From Bacteroidota bacterium (lineage in GTDB: Bacteria; Bacteroidota; Kryptoniia; Kryptoniales; JAKASW01): 13,639 bases of DNA. Location: positions 1 to 13,639 of the forward strand of contig JAJYGB010000609.1 in the NCBI GenBank assembly GCA_021785235.1, given 5' to 3'. The notes below the pieces were generated by a model that saw nothing but the letters and a program-made list of their open reading frames with translations, had not been told where the DNA came from and ran no database searches. Positions 6,512 through 12,474 of the stretch are shown here, piece after piece (the first letter of the stretch is position 1; the number at the start of each line of letters is the position of its first letter). The position numbers and the translations under genes were made by a program.

Positions 6512-7309
6512 ATGAACCGGGAATTAATCAGGAAAATTCTGGATGACGTTCAAAAGGGAAAGCTGAATGCCGCCGAAGCGTACGAGAAACTAAAGTACGT
6601 CCCGCTCGGCCTGGAGGAGACCGGTTATGCCACGGTCGACCACGGACGCGGCCTGAGGGTAGGACTGGGTGAGGTCATTTACGGAGAAAGCAAAACAACA
6701 GAGCACATACTCGGTATCGCGGAAAAGCTCGCCAGGTCCAGGGACCCCGTGCTGATCACGCGACTGTCGGATGAGAAAATGAAGGTGCTGAAAAAGAAAT
6801 TCCCGAAAGGGAAAGCTAATAAGATTGCAGGCACGTTCACTGTGAACCCGCTAGCACCCAGGGAGAAGCGAAAGGGTGAGCCTTACGTCTGCATAATAAC
6901 TGCCGGGACGAGCGACATTCCGGTAGCTGAGGAAGCCGCCGAGGTCTGCGGCGCGATGGGCGTCGCATTCATGAAGCTGAACGACATCGGCGTTTCGGGC
7001 ATTCACCGTGTCATGAAAAATATCGATGTTATGGAGAGTGCGTCCGCACTTGTGGTGATCGCGGGGATGGAAGGTGCGCTTCCGAGCGTCATCGGCGGAC
7101 TGGTATCCAGGCCGATTTTCGCGGTGCCGACCGATGTAGGTTACGGCGCAAACTTCAAGGGTGTCACCGCGCTGCTCAGCATGCTCTCATCGTGCGCGCC
7201 GGGGATAGCCGTAACGAATATCAACGCCGGGTTCTCGGCAGCATACGCCGCATGCAGGGTAGTGAATGCTATGAAGTCGCGGCCCGTCGGGAATGATGGG
7301 AACACTTGA
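6512..7309 (+). CDS. larB: LarB, nickel-pincer cofactor carboxylase/hydrolase
   Basis: LarB opens the pathway: it carboxylates the pyridinium ring of nicotinic acid adenine dinucleotide and releases AMP, giving the biscarboxylated mononucleotide used by LarE. The 265 residues have a family-specific N-terminal region (ATVDHGRGLRVGLGEVIYGESKT, 40-62) and a C-terminal PurE/AIR-carboxylase-like domain from about 123. Motifs there are AGTSDIPVAEEAAE (131-144), GVSGIHR (160-166), GMEGALPSVIGGLV (185-198) and GANFKGVTALLSMLSSCAPGI (first G at 212). Length and motifs are complete. AGGA at 6500-6503 sits 8 nt before the ATG. It forms an operon with larE; larC and larA are absent from the window, so the other steps must be encoded elsewhere. 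Confidence 0.94.
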   Translation: MNRELIRKILDDVQKGKLNAAEAYEKLKYVPLGLEETGYATVDHGRGLRVGLGEVIYGESKTTEHILGIAEKLARSRDPVLITRLSDEKMKVLKKKFPKGKANKIAGTFTVNPLAPREKRKGEPYVCIITAGTSDIPVAEEAAEVCGAMGVAFMKLNDIGVSGIHRVMKNIDVMESASALVVIAGMEGALPSVIGGLVSRPIFAVPTDVGYGANFKGVTALLSMLSSCAPGIAVTNINAGFSAAYAACRVVNAMKSRPVGNDGNT

Positions 7310-7345
7310 CCCGGAGTACGGATATAATCCGTATTCCCAGGTCAA
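7306..7345. terminator. Long hairpin between converging genes
   Basis: Outer stem TTGACC / GGTCAA (7306-7311, 7340-7345), a small internal loop, then an 11-bp inner stem GGAGTACGGAT / ATCCGTATTCC (one G-T pair) with a 3-nt ATA loop. It overlaps the larB stop codon and lies 37 nt before the end of the converging gene. There is no T-run on either strand, so it may shield mRNA 3' ends or need a factor to terminate. Confidence 0.55.
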
Positions 7346-7382
7346 GGCAATCACAAGCTGTGCAGGGAAGCCTTCCCGATCC

Positions 7383-8069
7383 TTAGTCCGCAGTCTCGGT
7401 AAACACCATGATCGGCGCGTCTTCCAGTCTCACCTTGCCGCCGCACGGTAGCGCAAACTCGGCGTGAGAATAGACAAAGGACATTACATAGTCGTCCGCA
7501 CCGCTGACGCCGTGGATTTTCAGGAGTTCTCTTTCGACCGCGCCCAGATACCCGCTCACCGCGTGACCGGGCTCGTTGCTTCGTTGTATGGTCCAGGCCG
7601 GCTCGACAATCAGACCGAACCTGGTTTCGTCGGAGAAATCCCAATGGACGGCTCTGATATCATACCCGATCCTTATGCTGTAACCGTTGCGAACCGTGAA
7701 ATCGGTGTCGGGTATTATCTTGCAACAGTTTCGATAAATCCCGAAATAGTGGCGTCCCCTCATCCTTGCGTCGTCGACGAGGCCTTCTATCAAAAGCCCC
7801 TCCGCAAGCTGAGGCGAGTCTTTCAGAACAAGCTGCGTTTCGGAAAAGCCGTCATCAGCGAATTTCTCCATGCCAATTCCGTACCCGAAGGCCTGGCCGC
7901 CGTAGGTAAACACCGAGCTTTCCGATTTTGAAACCCACTTCTGATACTTGAGACGATCTATATCTACTATCTTGTTGACCTCTGCCGTCATGAACCGTAT
8001 CGGCTCCGCTGGCAGTTGAACCGGAAAAGCACGATGAAAAATGCCGAGAGTCTTACTCTTGTCTTCCAT
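7383..8069 (-). CDS. Uncharacterised protein, 228 aa
   Basis: I do not recognise this gene. It is soluble, without signal peptide or membrane segment, and mixed alpha/beta in character. Notable stretches (first of two ATGs counted as residue 1): FGYGIGMEKF (62-71), a helix-like DSPQLAEGLLIEGLVDD (85-101), YFGIYRNCCKI (109-119), and YSIRIGYDIRAVHWDF followed by RFGLIVEPAWTIQ (131-163). That last pattern of a receptor-like strand, then 'gr-Leu-x-Val-Asp/Glu-Pro-x-x-x-Ile', loosely recalls the N/L1 region of prokaryotic Argonautes, but no PIWI, MID or PAZ part follows; treat this as a hunch. Two adjacent ATGs (8072 and 8069) are possible; GGAGG lies 4 nt before the first and a better 7 nt before the second. 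The strong ribosome binding site supports a real gene. It stands alone and converges on larB. Confidence 0.75.
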   Translation of the reverse strand: MEDKSKTLGIFHRAFPVQLPAEPIRFMTAEVNKIVDIDRLKYQKWVSKSESSVFTYGGQAFGYGIGMEKFADDGFSETQLVLKDSPQLAEGLLIEGLVDDARMRGRHYFGIYRNCCKIIPDTDFTVRNGYSIRIGYDIRAVHWDFSDETRFGLIVEPAWTIQRSNEPGHAVSGYLGAVERELLKIHGVSGADDYVMSFVYSHAEFALPCGGKVRLEDAPIMVFTETAD

Positions 8070-8331
8070 CATAAACCCTCCGTTTTATGTCTCTTCAAGT
8101 TAACTTTTTTTTTGAAAACTCCTAATCCATGCGATTCGATCTCTCTTTTGGAATGTCCGAATCGGCCTCTTTCGTGTTTTTCTGGTCCGGTAAGGGTGGC
8201 TCGGATCACAGGGACTCGCGGTTTGCGGGTGAGTCCGCCCGCGGAGCCTGACCTGACAAGAGTTGCCACCGCTGAGGGAACGAACTCACGCCGTTCAACC
8301 GTTGAGGTAGATGAGCGTCAAAGTATATGAT
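8070..8331. other. Intergenic stretch between divergent genes
   Basis: No reading frame here has a credible ribosome binding site. It holds the leader and ribosome binding site of the leftward 228-aa gene, a T9 run (8105-8113) and the GC-rich palindromic element at 8233-8253. I could not find a convincing promoter for the leftward gene. Confidence 0.5.
8233..8253. repeat. GC-rich palindromic element, copy 2
   Basis: Contains TCCGC-CC-GCGGA (8234-8245); 17 of 21 bases match 1501-1521. A looser relative is the hairpin at 8911-8932. See the first copy for caveats. Confidence 0.35.
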
Positions 8332-8360
8332 TTGACATTTGTTCTGGTTTTGTTTAAAAT
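8332..8360 (+). promoter_or_regulatory. Sigma-70-type promoter of the 158-aa secreted protein gene
   Basis: TTGACA (8332-8337), 17-nt spacer, TAAAAT (8355-8360): perfect -35 and a -10 one base from consensus. Transcription should start near 8367, about 17 nt before the ATG, with GGAGG inside the short leader. Confidence 0.85.
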
Positions 8361-8383
8361 TTCATCAGAATGCGGAGGAAACG

Positions 8384-8860
8384 ATGAAGAAAATGGCCGG
8401 TTTATTTATGTTGATGCTTGTTTTCAGCTCGGTCAGCTATGCCCAGTTCAGGAACCAGCTTTCGGACGGATCCAGTGTCGAGAGTTCGCTTTTTCGTTCC
8501 GGTGATGACGGTGGTTCGCTCTTCGGATTCTTCAACCCTGCCAATTTCTCGATGCGTCAGTCCATCTCGATGAATTATATGACGATGGGCGGCCAGGCGA
8601 TGTCGCTGGCAATGTATACTAACAGCATGAGCTACAGGATCAGCCAGCCGTTGACGTTGAGCGCCGATGTCAGCGTGATGAATTCTCCGTACAGCACGCT
8701 TGGAAACAGTTTCTCTAAGAGCATAAACGGAATTTATCTGACGCGGGCGGAGCTCAACTATCGTCCGACAAAAGATTTTTCGATAGATGTCCAGTTCAAC
8801 CAGAATCCGTTGTATAGATATTACAATCCTTACTACTACTACGGTCCGATGGGATGGTAA
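8384..8860 (+). CDS. Small secreted, probably outer-membrane protein, 158 aa
   Basis: No named family recognised. Residues 1-20 are a clear signal peptide (MKKMAG, hydrophobic core, SYA before QFRN). The mature part has alternating polar/hydrophobic stretches typical of outer-membrane beta strands: MRQSISMNYMTM, QAMSLAMYTNSMSYRI, LTLSADVSVM, GIYLTRAELNYRP, DFSIDVQFNQN. It ends in a tyrosine-rich tail (NPLYRYYNPYYYYGPMGW) with a terminal Trp, a C-terminal aromatic being usual for proteins assembled by the BAM machinery. Start: ATG at 8384 with GGAGG at 8374-8378, spacing 5; the frame extends upstream to a TTG at 8339 that lies in the promoter spacer. The strong promoter suggests high expression. 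About six strands is few for a lone barrel, so it may be a fragmentary or oligomeric barrel, or a periplasmic sheet protein. Confidence 0.8.
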   Translation: MKKMAGLFMLMLVFSSVSYAQFRNQLSDGSSVESSLFRSGDDGGSLFGFFNPANFSMRQSISMNYMTMGGQAMSLAMYTNSMSYRISQPLTLSADVSVMNSPYSTLGNSFSKSINGIYLTRAELNYRPTKDFSIDVQFNQNPLYRYYNPYYYYGPMGW

Positions 8861-8910
8861 GGGCTCGCAACGTAATTTGAAGCGGACTCCAGATCTATTA
8901 ACCGTTTGTT

Positions 8911-8932
8911 CCGGTCCGGTGGGGCGGACAGG
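8911..8932 (+). terminator. Hairpin after the 158-aa gene
   Basis: GTCCG / CGGAC stem (8914-8918, 8925-8929) with a 6-nt loop, extended by CC / GG beyond one mismatch. It lies 50 nt after the stop and 45 nt before the next ATG, with no T-run. Read on the other strand it shares GTCCGCC with the palindromic elements at 1501 and 8233. Confidence 0.35.
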
Positions 8933-8976
8933 CCTCCGAATTTCAACTCCCTCAATTTTCACATTGCCCGCAGTTA

Positions 8977-9465
8977 ATGAAGAGGCGTAAAGGCAACACG
9001 AATCTGTCGGCAGGTGCCTCGAGATTGGTGTCGGTATCCGTGCTGGTGGTCGTACTGTTGCTCGCAGTGACACTCGTCTACTCGATGGTGGATCGGCTGG
9101 TTCTGCACCCCACTGCGCAGGCAGAGCGTGCCGACGCTGACTCTCCAACGAAAATCGAAAGCGTCATTCAGATCAGCGTGCGTAACGAGTGCGGCGCGAA
9201 GGACGTGGCAATGGATTTCACAAACTTCCTGAGGCGGAGGGGATTCGACGTCGTTGAAACGACAAACGGCTCCGTGTTCGACAGGGAGTTCACAACGGTT
9301 GTGAACGCATCAGGAGACTACGAGAACGCCCTGCGTGTCGCGGAAGCGCTCGGAGTCAAGAAGGAAAACGTTATCACGAAACTCGATCCGCAGAGCTATG
9401 TCGATGTGGAAGTGCTCATCGGAAAGGATTACGAAAATCTTAAACCAAGAACGGGCATAGAATAA
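8977..9465 (+). CDS. Membrane-anchored LytR_C domain protein
   Basis: 162 residues: a basic N-terminus (MKRRK), one membrane segment (about 17-37, SVSVLVVVLLLAVTLVYSM), a linker, and a LytR/CpsA/Psr C-terminal domain (about 62-148). Domain signs: IQISVRNECGAKDVAMDFTNFLRRRGFDVV, then TTVVNASGDYENALRVAEALGV, then VDVEVLIGKDY. The catalytic LCP phosphotransferase domain is absent, so it should not itself attach polymers to the wall; standalone LytR_C proteins have no settled function. The domain faces the periplasm. The stop is 1 nt before the rsfS ATG, so the two are almost surely co-translated. No good ribosome binding site precedes the ATG at 8977. Confidence 0.85.
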   Translation: MKRRKGNTNLSAGASRLVSVSVLVVVLLLAVTLVYSMVDRLVLHPTAQAERADADSPTKIESVIQISVRNECGAKDVAMDFTNFLRRRGFDVVETTNGSVFDREFTTVVNASGDYENALRVAEALGVKKENVITKLDPQSYVDVEVLIGKDYENLKPRTGIE

Positions 9466-9466
9466 T

Positions 9467-9877
9467 ATGACAAAAGCAAAGACCCTCCAGCGTCAGATAG
9501 CCGAACTGGCTTTGTCGAAGAAGGCGAAGAACGTGGTCATAATGGACCTTCGAAAAGTAACGACGATGGCAGATTACTTCGTCGTGTGCAGCGGGGATTC
9601 CGAGACGCAGGTGAAGGCCATCGCCGACGAGATAATAGACGGCATGTCGAAGCTTGGCGAAAGACCCTGGCACACGGAGGGCTTCCAGAATCTTCAGTGG
9701 GCTCTGCTCGATTACGTGGATGTGGTAGTTCACGTTTTCCACAAGGACGCGAGGACCTTCTACGGGCTGGAGAAACTGTGGGGCGACGCCAAGATGCAGA
9801 AGGTTGCCGATTCGATGGATGCCGCTGCCAGGAAACCTCGCGCCGTCAAAACCACAAGGAAACAAACGGAGAAATGA
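9467..9877 (+). CDS. rsfS: Ribosomal silencing factor RsfS
   Basis: RsfS (YbeB/Iojap family) binds L14 (uL14) on the 50S subunit and blocks joining with 30S, lowering translation when nutrients are scarce. The 136-residue length is ordinary. Family motifs: MADYFVVCSGDSETQVKAIAD (M at 34), GFQNLQWALLDYVDVVVHVF (72-91), and RTFYGLEKLWGDA (96-108). The C-terminal tail (RKPRAVKTTRKQTEK) is basic and probably disordered. The ATG follows the LytR_C stop by one nucleotide, and its own stop codon overlaps the argS start (ATGA at 9874-9877), so it is the middle gene of a tightly coupled operon. Confidence 0.96.
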   Translation: MTKAKTLQRQIAELALSKKAKNVVIMDLRKVTTMADYFVVCSGDSETQVKAIADEIIDGMSKLGERPWHTEGFQNLQWALLDYVDVVVHVFHKDARTFYGLEKLWGDAKMQKVADSMDAAARKPRAVKTTRKQTEK

Positions 9878-11544
9878 AAGACTATCTTAAGGCGCAATTA
9901 ATATCCGCATTTGAGAAGGCCGGATTTTCCGGGGGAGCCATCGGAAAAATGCCGGTCGAAATTTCGTTTGATAAACCCAAAATCGAATCCCACGGCGACC
10001 TCTCGACAAACTTCGCGCTCCTCGCCGCGAAAGAATTGAAAATGAAGCCGCGCGACGTCGCGCAGAAGATCGTTGAGGCGCTTGACGTCGATCGCAGCCT
10101 GATCGAAAAGACCGATGTTGCCGGCCCCGGCTTCATTAATTTCAAATTCACGGACAATTATTTCCTTTCGATCATCGACAAGGTACTCGACGCGGGCGCC
10201 AGTTTCGGCAGATCTAACACGGGAGCGGGAAAAAAGACGCAGGTCGAATTTGTCAGCGCGAACCCGACCGGCCCGCTTACGGTTGGACACGGAAGGAACG
10301 CGGTCTTCGGCGACACTCTCGCAAATGTGCTCCAGTGGACCGGGCACGATGTGACGCGAGAATACTATTTCAATAATGCCGGCCGGCAGATGCGGGTGCT
10401 TGGCGACTCCGTGAGGCTGAGGTACAAAGAAATCCTCGGTGAGAAAGCCGATTTTCCGGAGGACCACTACCAGGGAGAGTATATACGCGAGATCGCGCAA
10501 CACCTGTTCGCCGAACGGGGGACGGATCTCGCCGACGAACCTGCTGAAGGAGCTTTCAAGGATAGGGCGGAACGGGAAATTTTCGAAGATATCAAGAAAA
10601 GCCTCGGGAGGCTCGGGATAGCTTTTGACGTATTCTTCAACGAGAATTCGCTGTACGAAACGGGGAAAATCAGGGAAGTGATCGCCGCGCTCGATTCCGC
10701 GGGGCTAACCTACGAGAAAGATGGAGCGAAATGGTTCAAGGCGACAGCGGTCGGCGGGGAACAGGACAAGGTAATCGTTAAGAGCACCGGCGAGCCGACA
10801 TACCGCCTCCCCGACATCGCCTACCACATAGAAAAATTCCGCCGCGGCTTCGAGATGGTCATCGATATCTTCGGCTCGGACCACATCGCGACTTATCCGG
10901 ACGTCTTATTGGCGTTGAAATCGCTCGGTTACGATGCCGGCAAAATCACGGTGCTGATTCATCAATTCGTAACCATATTCCAGAACGGCGAAGTTGTGAA
11001 GATGTCGACGAGGAAAGCGAACTTCATAACGCTCGACGAGCTTATCGAGTGGGTGGGAGCGGACGCGGTCAGGTTCTTTTTCCTGATGAGGAACATAGGC
11101 ACGCATCTGAATTTCGACATAGATCTCGCGAAGAAGCAGAGCGAAGAAAATCCCGTCTTCTACCTCCAGTACGCTCACGCCCGAATCGCCAGCATAATAA
11201 GGTTCGCCGAAGAAGAGGGAGTGCCCGTAAAGGAAATCCTTTCCGGCGGCAAGAGGGATTTTGATATCTCGCTTCTCAAAGAGAAGGAAGAGATCGACCT
11301 ATCCAAGACGCTCGGAAATTTCCCCGAGGTGGTCGAGGCGGCCGCTCTCACTTTCGAGCCGCACAGGATTATCAGCTACCTGCAGGAAGTCGCTGAGGCT
11401 TTCCATCGATTTTACCATCTCCACCGGGTCATTATCCCCGACCGCCGGCTGGCTGCGTCGAGGCTTGCTCTGTGCCTTGCCACAAAAACTGTTTTGGCCA
11501 ACGGATTCAAGATATTGGGAATTTCGGCTCCGGAGAAGATGTGA
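9874..11544 (+). CDS. argS: Arginine--tRNA ligase (ArgRS)
   Basis: Charges tRNA-Arg with arginine in the cytosol; essential. 556 residues, normal for bacterial ArgRS, with all parts present: the N-terminal tRNA-recognition domain (about 5-92, with HGDLSTNFALLAAKELK at 40-56), the class I Rossmann core with FVSANPTGPLTVGHGRNAVFGD (F at 126; HIGH equivalent HGRN at 139-142), a KMSTR signature (376-380, KMSKS equivalent), and the alpha-helical anticodon-binding DALR domain (about 425-556, FYLQYAHARIASI and LANGFKILGISAPEKM). The ATG at 9874 overlaps the rsfS stop. A 96-codon upstream extension in the same frame lies within rsfS and shows no ArgRS similarity, so it is excluded. Confidence 0.98.
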   Translation: MKDYLKAQLISAFEKAGFSGGAIGKMPVEISFDKPKIESHGDLSTNFALLAAKELKMKPRDVAQKIVEALDVDRSLIEKTDVAGPGFINFKFTDNYFLSIIDKVLDAGASFGRSNTGAGKKTQVEFVSANPTGPLTVGHGRNAVFGDTLANVLQWTGHDVTREYYFNNAGRQMRVLGDSVRLRYKEILGEKADFPEDHYQGEYIREIAQHLFAERGTDLADEPAEGAFKDRAEREIFEDIKKSLGRLGIAFDVFFNENSLYETGKIREVIAALDSAGLTYEKDGAKWFKATAVGGEQDKVIVKSTGEPTYRLPDIAYHIEKFRRGFEMVIDIFGSDHIATYPDVLLALKSLGYDAGKITVLIHQFVTIFQNGEVVKMSTRKANFITLDELIEWVGADAVRFFFLMRNIGTHLNFDIDLAKKQSEENPVFYLQYAHARIASIIRFAEEEGVPVKEILSGGKRDFDISLLKEKEEIDLSKTLGNFPEVVEAAALTFEPHRIISYLQEVAEAFHRFYHLHRVIIPDRRLAASRLALCLATKTVLANGFKILGISAPEKM

Positions 11545-11825
11545 AGAATTTGAGATGAGCGCGGCACAATCGGGCCTACCGCGAGAATTCCGGGGCGTCG
11601 GGCTGCGGCTTAGGTCTGGCCGAGGATCTTGTCGAAGGTTTGGAGTAAATCTCTCTTCTGGGTTTCGGCAAATACCCGCAGCCAACTAGGGAACAGATGC
11701 ACGATCAAGCGGGGATGAAATCATCTCAAGAAGCCTCTGGAATACCGTCGAGTATCCTTGCGATCCCTATATCGGATTATATTCCGATCAACGGAAGGAA
11801 GGAAAATTGTCGGCGGCAGGCGATC
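11545..11825. other. Gene-poor stretch after argS
   Basis: About 280 nt with no reading frame I can support and no clear T-tailed terminator for argS. Its one clear structure is the dyad at 11771-11788. The next recognisable signal is the TTGACA at 11826. Confidence 0.5.
11771..11788. repeat. Inverted repeat ATCGGA / TCCGAT
   Basis: ATCGGA (11771-11776), 6-nt AT-only centre, TCCGAT (11783-11788). It lies 37 nt before the TTGACA box of the regulator gene, where a dimeric regulator could bind; it could also be a transcript hairpin. Confidence 0.4.
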
Positions 11826-11854
11826 TTGACAATGATGAGTGAATCCGTTAAATA
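11825..11854 (+). promoter_or_regulatory. Probable promoter of the LuxR-type gene
   Basis: TTGACA at 11826-11831; 17 nt on is TAAATA (11849-11854), or 16 nt on TTAAAT (11848-11853). The -35 is perfect, the -10 weak. The first 22 bp (from 11825) match 19 of 22 bases at 12333-12354, before the PD40 gene. A start near 11861 would exclude the in-frame GTG at 11839. Confidence 0.55.
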
Positions 11855-11880
11855 TTTCAGTTGATGCGGGTCAGGCGGGC

Positions 11881-12297
11881 ATGTGTGGCCGGGGAGGCCA
11901 CAGGGAAAAGCCCAAAGCACATTCATTCGTACCTATCAGAGAGATAGCCTTCGCACCACAGGACGCGGATCTGGCGGCCGCATCGAGTCGTCTCCATGAC
12001 AGAAAGCGAACTGTACCGGATGTAAACGGAGGCCTTGTGAAATTCTTTCTGAACTCGTTTGAAACGAACCTGGCCGAGAGGTACGGACTCAGGCCGGTGG
12101 AGCTCAAGGTGCTTGAACATCTTGTGGGTGGACTGACGCGTGACGAGATTGCGGAAAGAGCAAGTCTCAGTATTCACACGGTGAACACACACCTCACAAA
12201 CGCATACCGTAAACTCGGGGTCAGGAATGCGGCTGAGGCCGTTGCGAAGATATCGAGACATCAGTTTGAGCTTCGCATTCCCGACGCGTTCTGTTGA
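11881..12297 (+). CDS. LuxR/GerE-type DNA-binding regulator
   Basis: The C-terminal half is a typical LuxR-family helix-turn-helix (about residues 69-124): YGLRPVELKVLEHLVGGL, then TRDEIAERASLSIHTVNTHL with the recognition helix SIHTVNTHLTNAY, then RKLGVRNAAEAVAKI. The N-terminal part has no receiver, PAS or autoinducer domain. Three in-frame starts are possible. GTG 11839 falls inside the putative promoter. ATG 11881 (138 aa) has only a weak purine run before it. GTG 12037 has GGAGG 4 nt upstream (12028-12032) and would give an 86-residue protein that is little more than the DNA-binding domain, like GerE. I list 11881 but cannot exclude 12037. It may control the lipoprotein genes after it. 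Confidence 0.75.
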   Translation: MCGRGGHREKPKAHSFVPIREIAFAPQDADLAAASSRLHDRKRTVPDVNGGLVKFFLNSFETNLAERYGLRPVELKVLEHLVGGLTRDEIAERASLSIHTVNTHLTNAYRKLGVRNAAEAVAKISRHQFELRIPDAFC

Positions 12298-12332
12298 CCG
12301 GGGTACCCACGCGCCGGCGGAGGAGTGGAACC

Positions 12333-12354
12333 CTTGACAAAAATCAGTGAATCC
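12333..12354 (+). repeat. Second copy of the 22-bp TTGACA-containing sequence
   Basis: Matches 11825-11846 at 19 of 22 positions (shared blocks CTTGACAA, AT and AGTGAATCC). It lies 121 nt before the preferred start of the PD40 lipoprotein gene. No good -10 box sits 16-18 nt behind this TTGACA, so it is either a weak promoter or a binding site. Confidence 0.5.
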
Positions 12355-12474
12355 ACCGATTGCGCGGCGGATCCGGAAGAAGTAAATTGCGGCTGTCGAT
12401 GCTTTGCGATTTGTTTATGTAACCGGGTTTCCCGATCATCACAGTCGTCTCTTATGAGCGATGGGAGGCGGGCT

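Noticed and set aside
8402..9148. 248-codon leftward open frame
   Set aside because: It lies opposite the 158-aa and LytR_C genes, is rich in Arg/His as expected of an antisense shadow, and has no domain or ribosome binding site.
9586..9873. 96-codon N-terminal extension of argS
   Set aside because: It lies wholly inside rsfS in another frame, has no ArgRS-like features, and the ATG at 9874 begins with a typical ArgRS N-terminus.
12301..12308. GGGTACCC palindrome after the LuxR-type gene
   Set aside because: Eight bases only; such palindromes are expected by chance and nothing around it suggests a function.
12325..12474. GTG start and 50-residue extension of the PD40 lipoprotein
   Set aside because: The extension is cysteine-rich with no signal character and overlaps the 22-bp repeat; the ATG at 12475 has an ideal ribosome binding site.
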